Shown: positions 1-9,700, counted from the first letter of the stretch. The stretch: 64,000 nucleotides of DNA from Ramlibacter lithotrophicus (GCF_012184415.1 NZ_VTOX01000003.1:310001-374000); one strand, 5' to 3'. Notes: generated from the letters alone by a model not told the origin. Program-made: numbers and translations.

Positions 1-630
1 GGACTCGATCACCTCGGCGTTGCGCAGCTTGCTCTGGAGATAGGCGTGCACGTCCGTCGCCGCGCGAGCGGCCGATTCGGCGGGCGCCACGGTCCGGCGA
101 TGGCCGAACCACGCCAGCGCGCCCTGCACGAGGGCGAACAGGACCGCCAGCCAGCCCAGCATCGGGTGCAGGAAGAAGGTGACGGCGATGTAGATCGGCG
201 CCCACGGCACGTCGAACAGCGCGAAGATGCCCTGCCCGGTGATGAACTGGCGCAGCGTGATCAGGTCCGTGAAGGCCCGCGACGGGCTGGCGCGCGCCTC
301 GCTGAGATAGGAGTCGAAACTGGCGTTGAACACGCGCGAGCTGACGTGGTCGTCGAAGCGCACGCCGGCGCGCACCAGCACGCGCGAGCGCATCCACTCC
401 GAAAAGGCCATCACGCCGAACAGGAACAGCGTGATCAGCGAGACGGCCAGCAGCGTCAGCTCGCTCTGGCTGACCATCACGCGGTCGAAGACCTGCAGCA
501 TGTAGATGGTCGGCGCCAGCATCATCAGATTCGCGACCATGCTGAACAGGCCGACGACGAGGAATTCGCGGCGGAAGGCCCACAGCGCCGCCGCGAGTTC
601 GCTGCGGCCGAAGAAGGAGGGTTTGGTCAT
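1..630 (-). CDS. Type I secretion ABC transporter, second of a tandem pair (N-terminal part only)
   Basis: The first 210 residues of an inner-membrane ABC exporter subunit of the PrtD/RsaD type; the ATPase half lies beyond the left edge. The visible part is the transmembrane domain, with hydrophobic helices at about residues 22-45 and 58-78 and a long pair near 140-185, and the family-typical segment APTIYMLQVFDRVM. The ATG at 630 lies 20 bases after the stop of a paralogous exporter gene, so the two are co-transcribed. The paralog has the matching segment [14 protein letters not shown], which supports duplication. Such exporters drive C-terminal-signal RTX proteins through a membrane-fusion protein and an outer-membrane channel, neither of which is visible here. 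The likely cargoes are the RTX protease and the S-layer protein encoded nearby. Confidence 0.85.
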   Translation of the reverse strand, partial: MTKPSFFGRSELAAALWAFRREFLVVGLFSMVANLMMLAPTIYMLQVFDRVMVSQSELTLLAVSLITLFLFGVMAFSEWMRSRVLVRAGVRFDDHVSSRVFNASFDSYLSEARASPSRAFTDLITLRQFITGQGIFALFDVPWAPIYIAVTFFLHPMLGWLAVLFALVQGALAWFGHRRTVAPAESAARAATDVHAYLQSKLRNAEVIES

Positions 631-650
631 GGTGATCTGGATCCGCTGGT

Positions 651-2405
651 TCACGTGGCCGCGACCACCTGCTGCCCCGCCGCCGGCGGGCGCTGCTGCG
701 CCTGCGCCGCCTGGATGGCCTTGTTCAAGGCGGCCAGCACGTCGTCGCGCGGGCCGAACGCCTGCACCTGGCCGTCGCGCAGCACCAGCATCTTGTCGAC
801 CACCGGCAGGATGCTGGTGCGATGGGTCATGACCACGAAGCTCGTGCCGCGCGCCTTCATCTGCACGATGGCGGCGGCCAGGGCCGCCTCGCCGGCCTCG
901 TCGAGGCTGGAGTTGGGCTCGTCGAGCACGACGAATACCGGGTTTCCGTACAAGGCGCGGGCCAGCCCGACGCGCTGCCGCTGTCCTCCGGACAGGATGG
1001 CGCCCTCGCGTCCGACGGGACTGTCGTAGCCCTGGGGAAGCGCCATGATCACCTCGTGCAGCCCCACGGCCCGGGCCGCCGCTTCGACCTTGGCAGGTTC
1101 CACGTCACCGAAGCGCGCGATGTTCTCGGCGATGGTGCCGTCGAACAGTTCCACGTCCTGCGGCAGGTACCCGACATGCGGGCCGAGCTCCGACTTGTCC
1201 CAGGCAAAGACGTCCACGCCGTCCAGGCGCACCTTGCCGCCGGCCGACGGCCACAACCCGACCAGCAGGCGCGCCAAGGTCGTCTTGCCGGAGGCCGAAG
1301 GGCCGATCACGGCCACGACCTCTCCCGGATTGAGCGCGAAGGCCACGCCCTTGAGGATCGGCACCTGGTTGCCCGGCGCCGCGGCCAGGACCTGTTCCAC
1401 CTGCACCACGCCACGTGGCGCGGGCAGCGGCATGACCTTGGGCGGGGCGGGCACCGCCGTCAGCAACTGGCTGAGGCGGCTCCACGAGTCGCGAACCGTG
1501 ATGACGCTGCGCCACTGGGTCACGAGCTGCACCAGGGGCGCCAGCATGCGCCCACCCAGGATGGAGGCGATGATCATCATGCCGGCGCCGCCGCGCAGTT
1601 CGCCGTACAGCAGCAGCCACGCGCCAAGACCGAGCAGGAGCGAGCCCATGGTCGTCTGCAGGAACTTGGTCAGCGCCTGGAAGCCGCCGGCGCGCTCGGA
1701 AGCGATCGCCTGCAGCCCCAGGAATTCGCGCTGCTTGGCCGCCCAGCGGCTGTGGATGTCGCGCTGCATGCCCATGGCCTCGATCACCTGGGCGTTGCGC
1801 AAGGTGCCGTCCGCGTATTGCTGCGCGCCGAACGCGCTGCGATTGGCCTCCACCAGCGGCGGCTGCGTGGCCCGTTCGTTCAGCCAGCCCACGAAGGTCT
1901 GCACGATCGCGCCGGCCACCGCCACCCAGCCCAGGACCGGGCTGATGGCGAAGATCAGCACCATGAAGACCAGCGCCACCGGCGCCTCCATCGCGGCCAG
2001 CACGGCCTGCGAGCCGAGGAACTCGCGCAGCACGCGGAAATCGCTCATCGGCTGCGTCGTGCCGCCGGGCAGGCGCCGCAGGTTGGCGGCGAACATGGCG
2101 CCGAACACGCGGTCGCCCAGGCGCCGGTCGAGCTCCACGCCGGCGGCGTGCAGGATCTGCGCGCGCGACCATTCCAGTACTTCCATCACCACGTAGGCGC
2201 CCAGCACCAGCACCAGCAGCATCGCCAGCGTGACGTGGCTGCGGCTGTTGACCACGCGGTCGTAGACCTCCAGCATGAAGCCGGTGGGCGCCAGCACCAG
2301 CAGGCTGCCGACGATGCTGAACCAGAAGGCGCGCTTGAAATGGGGCCGCAGCTCCAGCAGCGCGTCCTTGAGTTCTGGCGTCGGTTTGGGGAAAGGGGGG
2401 TTCAT
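651..2405 (-). CDS. Type I secretion system permease/ATPase (PrtD/RsaD family)
   Basis: A 584-residue ABC exporter with a transmembrane domain (about 30-310) fused to an ATPase domain (about 335-560), the usual length for the PrtD family. Walker A is GPSASGKTT, the signature is LSGGQRQR, Walker B ends VVLDEP, and the switch His is in MTHR, so it should hydrolyse ATP. It would export RTX proteins carrying uncleaved C-terminal signals. The ATG at 2405 overlaps the TGA of the preceding small gene in the form ATGA, which indicates translational coupling. A second exporter subunit follows 20 bases downstream. One longer upstream reading of the frame exists, but MNPPF at 2405 matches the family start and the coupling. 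Confidence 0.93.
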   Translation of the reverse strand: MNPPFPKPTPELKDALLELRPHFKRAFWFSIVGSLLVLAPTGFMLEVYDRVVNSRSHVTLAMLLVLVLGAYVVMEVLEWSRAQILHAAGVELDRRLGDRVFGAMFAANLRRLPGGTTQPMSDFRVLREFLGSQAVLAAMEAPVALVFMVLIFAISPVLGWVAVAGAIVQTFVGWLNERATQPPLVEANRSAFGAQQYADGTLRNAQVIEAMGMQRDIHSRWAAKQREFLGLQAIASERAGGFQALTKFLQTTMGSLLLGLGAWLLLYGELRGGAGMMIIASILGGRMLAPLVQLVTQWRSVITVRDSWSRLSQLLTAVPAPPKVMPLPAPRGVVQVEQVLAAAPGNQVPILKGVAFALNPGEVVAVIGPSASGKTTLARLLVGLWPSAGGKVRLDGVDVFAWDKSELGPHVGYLPQDVELFDGTIAENIARFGDVEPAKVEAAARAVGLHEVIMALPQGYDSPVGREGAILSGGQRQRVGLARALYGNPVFVVLDEPNSSLDEAGEAALAAAIVQMKARGTSFVVMTHRTSILPVVDKMLVLRDGQVQAFGPRDDVLAALNKAIQAAQAQQRPPAAGQQVVAAT

Positions 2406-3013
2406 GCGGCGGTCTGCACTTTCACGTATTCGGGAAGGATGCCCTGCTGGCGCAAGGCAAGCGCCTCGGGTTTGGCGGCCTCGTCGGGCGCCTCGCCGAA
2501 CAGGAACATCAGCTGGAATGCGCTGTCGGCCTTGCGCGAGAGGACGATCTCGCGCAGCTTCTTCTCGCGGAAGTTCTTCTCGTCCTGCGGCGACAGGGAA
2601 AGCAGGAACCGCATCCGGCCGTCCAGGGTGTAGAGCGACAGCGATCCGTCCTTCACGCTGAGCGTGTGGCGGTCGAAGTAGACCGGGCAGTGGTCGGTGA
2701 AGTTCAGCAGCGGCAGCGGGCGGCCCTGCAGGCGGTCCAGGTGGAAGGGGCTGGCCGGGTCCTGGAACAGCAGGCGCGCGGTGCGCGAGACCGAGTAGAT
2801 GGCGTTGCAGACCATCTGCGAGCCGATTTGCGGGAACTGCTCGCGCAGGGTCTTGTACGCCATGTGATGCAGCGTCACCCGGTGCCACATCCGGTTCTGC
2901 TGCACGATGGGCGCCAGCGCGTTGCACACCTGCGCAAACGCCGCCTGCAGCTGCACCAGGCGCTGGTGCTGCTCCGGGGAGGCGTTCAGGGGAATGCGCA
3001 GCGTCGTATTCAT
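2402..3013 (-). CDS. Small TnpB/OrfB N-terminal-like protein without a RuvC nuclease domain
   Basis: A 203-residue protein of unknown function. Residues 3-85 resemble the helical N-terminus of IS605 OrfB/TnpB (TLRIPLNASPEQHQRLVQ, a downstream YKTLREQFP, then an amphipathic helix ending in ARLLF). Residues 105-175 resemble the TnpB beta segment before RuvC (TLSVKDGSLSLYTLDGR, then KLREIVLSRKAD and a strand of the type seen in TnpB). No RuvC DED motif or zinc ribbon follows. The resemblance is judged by eye and not tested. The gene is intact and ATGA-coupled to the type I exporter, so it appears to be a domesticated protein rather than a decaying transposase; a nucleic-acid-binding regulator is one possibility. 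No Shine-Dalgarno is visible before the ATG, and the start codon lies inside a large palindrome. Confidence 0.6.
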   Translation of the reverse strand: MNTTLRIPLNASPEQHQRLVQLQAAFAQVCNALAPIVQQNRMWHRVTLHHMAYKTLREQFPQIGSQMVCNAIYSVSRTARLLFQDPASPFHLDRLQGRPLPLLNFTDHCPVYFDRHTLSVKDGSLSLYTLDGRMRFLLSLSPQDEKNFREKKLREIVLSRKADSAFQLMFLFGEAPDEAAKPEALALRQQGILPEYVKVQTAA

Positions 3014-3048
3014 ATAGGAAAGGGAGTGTACTCTATTCCTATATGAAT
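3008..3048. repeat. 13-bp perfect inverted repeat spanning promoter -10 and start codon
   Basis: Arms ATTCATATAGGAA (3008-3020) and TTCCTATATGAAT (3036-3048) match perfectly around a 15-base centre, which itself contains GAGT-GT-ACTC. The left arm contains the start codon of the small TnpB-like gene and the right arm contains its putative -10 box. It could be an operator, an mRNA hairpin over the start codon, or a relic of a mobile-element end. The AT-rich composition stands out against the surrounding GC-rich DNA. Confidence 0.7.
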
Positions 3049-3066
3049 TTACCGACCTTCCGGCAA
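3038..3066 (-). promoter_or_regulatory. Putative promoter of the secretion operon
   Basis: On the minus strand there is TTGCCG (3066-3061), a 17-base spacer, then TATAGG (3043-3038). The predicted start of transcription is near 3031, leaving only about 18 untranslated bases before the ATG at 3013. The -10 box lies in one arm of the 13-bp inverted repeat, so a protein on that repeat would probably block transcription. Confidence 0.4.
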
Positions 3067-3257
3067 GCGCTACCGATCCGTGCCTGACGCGGATGCGGCG
3101 CCGCAATCGCAGTGTTTACCCCTACCGCGAATGGAGCTGCACATGACACAGGTCAGAGCGACCCGTGACCAGCTGCGGACAGTCAGGCTGGCGCGGCTGC
3201 GAAGGCGCTTACGCTGACCCCACAGCGCCGACGAAGAAAAACAAAGGATCGGAAAGC

Positions 3258-4916
3258 ATGACCGACATCTCCTCCGTCACCCCCTTGGTGGTGCCGTACG
3301 ACGCGGTGAAGTCGCTGCTCTACACGGGCAACATCGACACCACTCCGCGGTGGAACAACGCGACGAGCCTGGGCAGTCCGGTTTCCCTCACCTACCATTT
3401 CAGCGACTCGCCCCCGTCGTACGAAGCGGGAAACGGCTATGCGAATGCCTCGGCCCAAGCCTGGTCTGTTGCGCAAAAGAGCGCAATTCAGCAGGTTCTC
3501 TCCGCATATTCCAGTGTGGCCGGCTTGACGTTCACGCAGGTTTCGCGTGCCGACCAGGCGGACCAGACCTTCTTCCTGGCGTCGGAGATGACGCCCTCCG
3601 GCTTTGCCTACACCCCGGGGACTCCTGCGGTAAAGGGCAACTCGTCCGGCGACGTGTTCCTGAAAAGCAGCGCCTTCCCGACGGACGGGTCCAATCTGTA
3701 TCTCGCCTATCACGAGATCGGCCACACGCTGGGAATCGCACACCCCTATGCCGGCGGGAACAAGCCGACCATCGAGAGCTTTGGCCTCAGCGGAAGCCGT
3801 CTCCTTTCCGTCGTGGATCAGCGGCTGACGGACAAACCGCACTACCTCTATTCGTCGGGAGCGACATCCGGCGTCGAGCTCATCTTCAATCCGAGCGGCC
3901 CGATGCTGCTGGACATCGCAGCGCTGCAGGCACTGTACGGTGCGAATACGGCAACCGCCGCCGGCGATGACGTTTATCGCTTCGAGGTCAATCCCAACTT
4001 CTACAGAACCATCTGGGATGCGGGCGGACACGACACCATCGACGTTTCGAACCAGACCGATCCATCCCTGATCTCGCTGGTCGAGGGGACCTACAGCACG
4101 ATCGGTCTGCGCGATCCCTTGGAAGGCGCCCCGGCTTATCTCGTCTCCTGGGTCGAGCAGAACGGATTCAGGCTGAACGATGGCAGCAACAGTCTTGCCA
4201 TTGCCTTCGGTGCCGTCATCGAAGACGCGATCGGCTCTCCCGCCTCCGACATGCTCCTGGGCAACGCCGCCGCGAACTTCCTGCGCGGCGGCGGCGGCAA
4301 CGACACGTTGAAGGGAGGCACTGGCAACGACAGGCTGGAAGGCGGGCCTGGCACCGATGTTCTCGATGGCGGTTCCGGAATCGACACGGCAATCTATGCC
4401 GGCTCGAGATCCAGCTATGCGGTCCAGGTTTCGGTGACGCAGGTTCAGGTCAGTGGCGGGACAGGAGGATCCGAAGGCGCAGACACCCTCGTCGGAGTCG
4501 AGCGCCTTCTGTTCGCCGGGACCTCGGTCGCTCTGGACATCGGCGCCGGAGCGGGAATGGTGGCAAAGATACTCGGGGCCACGTTCGGTGCCGGCGCAGT
4601 CCACAACAAGGGCTACGTGGGCATCGGGCTGGGCCTGGTCGACGCGGGCAGCTCGTACACCGAAGTCGCCGCGCTGGCTGCAACGCTGGCTCTGCGAGGC
4701 AATACCAGTCATGCCGGGTTGGTCGACCTGCTTTATACGAATGTCGTCGGGAGTCACCCCTCCGCGGCCGATCTCGGGTTCTTCGTGTCCCTGCTCGAAT
4801 CGGGGCAGTACTCTGTTGGCTCCCTCACGGTTCTTGCCGCCGAGACCTCTTCCAACCTGGCCAATATCGGCTTCTACGGGGCGCTCCAGAACGGAATCGA
4901 ATTCACTCCAGTCTGA
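3258..4916 (+). CDS. Secreted RTX metalloprotease of the serralysin (M10) family
   Basis: A 552-residue extracellular zinc endopeptidase. The zinc-binding motif is HEIGHTLGIAHP (about residue 153), of the metzincin type, preceded by a propeptide-like region with no Sec signal peptide. The C-terminal half has RTX nonapeptides (GGGGNDTLKGGTGNDRLEGG, near residue 355) that bind calcium, then a DUF4214-like helical region (about 440-540). Both fit export by a type I system such as the one encoded upstream on the other strand. I chose the ATG at 3258, after a purine-rich GGAAAG, because the M10 domain starts soon after; the frame is open to 3165. In Caulobacter an RTX metalloprotease (Sap) is known to cut S-layer protein, which is a plausible parallel. 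Confidence 0.88.
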   Translation: MTDISSVTPLVVPYDAVKSLLYTGNIDTTPRWNNATSLGSPVSLTYHFSDSPPSYEAGNGYANASAQAWSVAQKSAIQQVLSAYSSVAGLTFTQVSRADQADQTFFLASEMTPSGFAYTPGTPAVKGNSSGDVFLKSSAFPTDGSNLYLAYHEIGHTLGIAHPYAGGNKPTIESFGLSGSRLLSVVDQRLTDKPHYLYSSGATSGVELIFNPSGPMLLDIAALQALYGANTATAAGDDVYRFEVNPNFYRTIWDAGGHDTIDVSNQTDPSLISLVEGTYSTIGLRDPLEGAPAYLVSWVEQNGFRLNDGSNSLAIAFGAVIEDAIGSPASDMLLGNAAANFLRGGGGNDTLKGGTGNDRLEGGPGTDVLDGGSGIDTAIYAGSRSSYAVQVSVTQVQVSGGTGGSEGADTLVGVERLLFAGTSVALDIGAGAGMVAKILGATFGAGAVHNKGYVGIGLGLVDAGSSYTEVAALAATLALRGNTSHAGLVDLLYTNVVGSHPSAADLGFFVSLLESGQYSVGSLTVLAAETSSNLANIGFYGALQNGIEFTPV

Positions 4917-4954
4917 GTGCGAACAACTGTTCTGAAGGCTCGCCGAGTCGACAA

Positions 4955-5020
4955 ACGGGCGGCAGATGCGCTCGTTCTTTGAGCTCAGCAGGCAGCCGAC
5001 CGGCTGATCGCGCCGCCCGT
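4955..5020. terminator. Possible bidirectional stem structure between convergent genes
   Basis: ACGGGCGGC (4955-4963) pairs perfectly with GCCGCCCGT (5012-5020), and an inner stem CAGCCG/CGGCTG (4993-5006) lies between them. It sits between the ends of the protease and the methyltransferase genes. There is no clear T-run, so termination is uncertain. Confidence 0.3.
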
Positions 5021-5024
5021 CAGG

Positions 5025-6560
5025 TCAGGCAATCTGCAATGACTTGAGGATGGGCAGCTGCGCTTCCGCGAATGTCTTCGCCTGCGCCGTGAGCTCCGAC
5101 AGGTTCTCCTCAGGCGTCGGCAGGCCCTTGCCGTCCTTGATCAGCGTCTGGCCTTGCACGGCAAGGAGTTGCCACGCGGACTGCGCCCACTCCGCCGGCT
5201 GCTTTTGTCCCTGGGATCGTGCCAGCAGGAAGAGCTGCTGGAAACGGTTCACGGCAATCCCGCCGCCGGTGACCGGGCTGGCCAGATACGAGACGTCGTT
5301 GCTGCTGCGCGCCTTGAGCATGAGGTACTGGTTCAGCCGCTCGCAGGTCTTCCTGGCCTTGGAAGCAGCTTGATCGTCCTGTGCCAGCTGCAGGTGTCCG
5401 GCGCCAGTGAGCAGCAGCACGGCTTCGACGATCAGGCCGAACGTGATGTTCCTGTCCTTCAACGCCTGCTCGAGTTGCCCGATGGAGTGAATCCTGTGAT
5501 CGGCCAGCGCGTCGAGAATCGGGTTGTAGATGGCCTCGGACATGGTCGCCTCGCCGACGGCGCCAGTCACCTTGAGCGAGACGTCCACGCGAGCCGTGGT
5601 CAGGATGAGCCGCACGTTCCGCAGCGCCTCCATCTGTTCGAGCGCGCTGAGGCGCCTGGCGCCCTTGACCCAGTAGTCCTTCCTGAACTGCTGGTTGACC
5701 ATGAAGTCGCGCACGGTCTGGCGGAACATCGGATCCGGAATTTCCTTGATGAACACCTGCTGCTCGGGAGTGAGGTTGACGACGTCCACCTGGTCGAGGT
5801 AGTTCGCGGAGCAGGCGTACTGCAGCTTGGCCGCTTCGAGCCACCCGGCCATGGTGGCGAAGTGCATGGGGTGCCAGTCGCGGTTGAAGTATTCGTGCGC
5901 GAGGTAGTGGCGATTGTGTCCCTTCATGTGCTTCAGGCGATCGGCCACCAGCGGGTTCGCACGGGCAAAGGCAGGATTGGTTGCCAGCAGCTTTTCCGCG
6001 AAATCCATGGCACCATCGATGCGGCTGACAATGCCACGCCCTTCCGAGCCCAGCACCTCGGCGTGCTCCGTCATGAGGTGGCGCATCGGCGCGAAGGCGG
6101 CCCATCCGGGCAAGGTGTTGTAGCTGATGTAGAGGATGCCGCCGACCTTGAGCTTGCGGCGGACGAAGTCCACGATCACGGCACGGTTCTCGTCGGAGAT
6201 CCAGCTCCAGATGCCGTGCACGCCGATGTAGTCGAAGCCGGGCAGGTCCGGTCGCTGCGCGAATTCGGCGAAGGCCTCGTCATGGAGCTGTGCCCCTGAG
6301 CCGGACGCCTGCGCCAGTTCCTGCGCATAGCCGGCCTGCGACGGATTGAAGTCGGTGCCACTCCACCGGATGGCCGACGCCGCGGCATGCAGGTTGGCCG
6401 AAAGTCCCTGCCCGAAACCGAGTTCGCAGGCGGTAGCCATCTCCGGACACTGCAGACCCTGGTTCAGGAAGGCCAGCTTGACGCGCAAGGGGTTGAGCTC
6501 GGTGTAGTAGCCGTACGTGTAGCCGATGTCGGCGACATAGCCGGCGGTCCAGTCGTTCAT
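5025..6560 (-). CDS. SAM-dependent methyltransferase with methyltransferase regulatory domain
   Basis: A 511-residue cytoplasmic protein. Residues 25-180 form a class I methyltransferase fold with motif I in ACELGFGQG and later GTDFNPSQA and FDYIGVHGIWSW. The middle (about 210-300) fits the methyltransferase regulatory domain (PF10119-type), and the rest is helical. The target is unknown. The ATG at 6560 has a strong GAGGAGAAGG ribosome site. It lies after the S-layer gene and its terminator on the same strand, between the S-layer gene and the RTX protease, so modification of a surface protein or glycan is plausible but unproven. Confidence 0.75.
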   Translation of the reverse strand: MNDWTAGYVADIGYTYGYYTELNPLRVKLAFLNQGLQCPEMATACELGFGQGLSANLHAAASAIRWSGTDFNPSQAGYAQELAQASGSGAQLHDEAFAEFAQRPDLPGFDYIGVHGIWSWISDENRAVIVDFVRRKLKVGGILYISYNTLPGWAAFAPMRHLMTEHAEVLGSEGRGIVSRIDGAMDFAEKLLATNPAFARANPLVADRLKHMKGHNRHYLAHEYFNRDWHPMHFATMAGWLEAAKLQYACSANYLDQVDVVNLTPEQQVFIKEIPDPMFRQTVRDFMVNQQFRKDYWVKGARRLSALEQMEALRNVRLILTTARVDVSLKVTGAVGEATMSEAIYNPILDALADHRIHSIGQLEQALKDRNITFGLIVEAVLLLTGAGHLQLAQDDQAASKARKTCERLNQYLMLKARSSNDVSYLASPVTGGGIAVNRFQQLFLLARSQGQKQPAEWAQSAWQLLAVQGQTLIKDGKGLPTPEENLSELTAQAKTFAEAQLPILKSLQIA

Positions 6561-6615
6561 TCCTTCTCCTCTTGATCTGGGGTTCTTTCTGGGGACACCA
6601 TTTTCCGGTGCACCA

Positions 6616-6649
6616 AGAAAAAACCCCACCCCTTCGTGAGGGGCGGGGT
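6616..6649 (-). terminator. Rho-independent terminator of the S-layer gene
   Basis: ACCCC-A-CCCCT (6623-6633) pairs with AGGGG-C-GGGGT (6639-6649), with one mismatch and a 5-base loop. On the minus strand it is followed by TTTTTTCTT. It lies 58 bases after the stop of the large RTX gene and before the methyltransferase start. Confidence 0.85.
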
Positions 6650-6666
6650 CGGATGGCTTCTCAGCT

Positions 6667-6694
6667 CAAGCACCTACCCGGGGGCGGGTGCTTG
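6667..6694 (-). repeat. Stem-loop just after the S-layer stop codon
   Basis: CAAGCACC (6667-6674) pairs perfectly with GGTGCTTG (6687-6694). It starts 12 bases after the stop codon and precedes the T-tailed terminator. A 3' stabilising hairpin for a very abundant message is one explanation. Confidence 0.5.
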
Positions 6695-6706
6695 CCAGCC
6701 AGGCGC

Positions 6707-9700
6707 TCAGGCGATTTCCAGCGTGCCGTTGGTCTGGTTGTACGACGCCACGGACAGATCGACCAGGCCGGTGAGCTTGATGATCGCGTCCACGTTGTTG
6801 CCGAAGTCAGGCGTACCGGCTCCAGAGTGGTCACGGCCAGACTGGACGATGTAGGTGTTGCCACCGAACTGGAACCAGGCCGCGTTGTCGGCATCGGCAC
6901 CCAGCGCATTGACCGCCGCGTTGGCGTAGTCCTGGAACACGGCGGTACCGGCCAGCACGATTGCGCTTTGCGTGAACACCACCGTACCGCCGTTGGCAGC
7001 GTCCAGGTCGATCACGTCGCCGGAGGCGGCGTCGGCGATCGTCGAGTAGCTGTTGACGTTGCTCGGCTTGTTCATCACAAAGATGTCGTTCCCAGCACCA
7101 CCGCTCAGGGTCGTCAGGTCGGCACCGGTCAGGGTGTCGTTGCCCGCGCCGCCGTTCAGGGTGTCGCCGGAGCCGGTGGCCGTCAGCGAATCCGCACCCG
7201 AACCGCCGGTCACGGTCAGCGCCAGCGCGGAGTTGGCGTTGATCGTCAGGGCACCGGTCAGCGCCGAAGCGTCGACGCTCGTCAAGGCTGCATCGCCAAC
7301 CAGCGTGAGATTCAGGCCGGCGTCGCCGCCCACCGTCACCGATTTCGCCGCAGCGGCAGTCAGCGTCAGGGTGTTGACGTGAGCCGTGGTATTGGTGTCG
7401 TCGGAGGTAATCGCCACCGACTCCACGCCTGCCACCGTCACGGTACCGCCCGCCAGAATCCCAGCCGAAGTCAGGACCAGGTTGAAGCTGTCCGCGGACC
7501 CCGTTGCGTCGGCCAGCGACGCCGTGATGCCGGCAGCATTGTCGGCGGTCAGTTCCAGCGTCCCGTTGGCGCCGAACTTGCTGAGGGCCAGGGTATTGAC
7601 ACCTGCGGTGCCGGCGCTGATGACGTAGTTGATGTCGTCCAGGTTCGACAGATCAACCGCGGAAACCGCGCCAGGCACGCTGAGGGACAGGCGCTCGAAG
7701 CCGTCGATCTTCGTCTCGAAGGTCGCGCCGGTGGAGGCCGCCACCGCATCGGCGACAACCATCACCAGGGTATCGGTGCCGTCGCCGCCAACGATCGCTT
7801 CCGCCGGCGTGCCGGTGCCCGATGCCAGCGTCACCATGTCGTTGCCGGCGCCGGTGTTGACGGCCTTGGAAACGGTGGCGGACGACAGCGTGACGTTGTC
7901 CACGCCGGCGCCGCCGGTGTACGTGGCCTTCGAGGCGTCGATGGATGCGGTCACCGTGCCGGTCGTGGCCGACGTGTTGACCGAGGTCAGCGTATCAGTC
8001 TCGGCACCCGACAGCGTCAGGCCGGCAGAACCGGTCACGGTCACCGACTTCAGCGCGGCCAGGTCGGCGGTGAACGTCGCCTTCTTGTCGCCAGCCACGG
8101 TCAGGGTTTCGACAGCGGCCGCCGTCAGGGCGGTCGAGGAGTCAGCACCCGTTGCCGTTACGTTCAAGGTCTTGAGCGACGGCGCCGTCAGCGTGACCGC
8201 GTGGGTGACCTTGTTCAAGGTCAGGCCCAGCGTCGTCGCCGAGGTGGCGACGGTGGCCGCGCCGCCGGAGTTGGCCAGCGACAGGGTGGTCAGCGCGTTC
8301 AGATCGGTGCCGGTGGCGCCCAGATCGGCAGAGCCGTAGCCATTAACCGTGACGTTGGAGATGCTGGCGGTGGCATTGCCATCGACTCGCACCGCACCGT
8401 AGGTGATGGTGTTGGCCGAGGTCACCGCAGCGCTGGCTGCCGTTCCGGCAACGACCGTTTCCGTCGGATCGACGGCGCCTGCCGCCAGGGCCAGCACTTC
8501 CGACTCGTCGATGGCGGTGAACACAACGACAGCACCGCTGGCAGCGCCGCTGGTGAAGTTGGCGGACAGGGCGCCACTGAAGGTGCCATTGGCCGTCGAG
8601 CCGGCGGGCCCCTGGGTGTCGGAGGCGGTCAGGTTGGAGAACGCCTGGGCGACCTGGGCGGCGGTGAGGTCCTTGCTCGCCGTGAAGGTCAGGCCATCGA
8701 CCGTGGTCGTTTGACCGTTGGTCAAAGCCTTGAACGTCACCGTGTGCAGTTCCTTGACCACGGCCACGGCGGCCTTGGTGAACTCCGTTTCGGCGTAGTT
8801 CTGGTTGACCGTCACGGTGGTGGTCTTGCCATTGCTGTTGACGAGCACATCACCGAAGGTGTGGGCCGCGCCCGCCGTCTGGTCCTTCGCATTGATGGTC
8901 AGGTTGGAGTTCACCGTGACCGACGTGCCACCGGTGACGGTGACATCGCCCTGGTCGAGCGTGGCCGTACCGTCGCCCGTCAGGTTGCTCGTCACGGCAA
9001 CGGCGCCGCTGGGCGCGGTGCCGGTACCGACCGTGATGGCGCCGTTATCAGCAGTTGCCGAAGCAGTGACAGAGACGTCCGTGCCGCCAACCACGTCGAT
9101 CTTGCCGTCGACGCCAGTAGTGGTCTGCTTGCTGGCAGTGACGGTGATCGCGCCGGAACCCTTCGCCGAGATGTTGCCCGTACCCTGGTTGGTATCGGTG
9201 ATGGTCACGGCACCGGCGGCGCCGGTCGTCGCGCCGACGGAAATGCCCTTGTCGGCCGTAGCGTCGGTCACCGTGACGTTCTTGCCGCCATCGGTGGTGA
9301 TCGCGCCGGTCGCGCCGGAGACATTCACGTTGGTGGTCGTCGCGGCCTTGGCGAACAGGTCGTCAACCAGCGTGACGTTCACGGTTTCCAGCCCGGAAAT
9401 CGTGGACAGGTCGAAGTCGCCCGCCGAATCGCCCAGGTCGCCCGATGCGCGCACGTTGATGGTCTGCACGTTGCTGACCGTGACACCGGCCGGCAGGCCC
9501 GCGTCCACGTGATTGCCGACGACGTTCAGCGTCATGGCGTTGGTACCGAGACCGCCGTTGATGCTGTCCAGCGCGTTCAGCGTGGTATTGGCAGCCGTGA
9601 CCTTGTCGATCAGCGCAACGATGGTGTCGTTGCCGTCCGTGCCGGCCGAGTTGGCCGAGCCGATCAGGCCAGGGATCGTGTCGATCGCGGTCGTCAGCGT

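Noticed and set aside
2402..3013. A complete IS200/IS605 element
   Set aside because: No TnpA, no RuvC half, no terminal guide-RNA region and no flanking element ends; the gene is fused into an operon by an ATGA overlap.
3151..3171. GGTCA-N10-TGACC repeat before the protease gene as an operator
   Set aside because: The arms are only five bases, there is no promoter beside it, and it does not match the TGTGA sites; it is probably chance.
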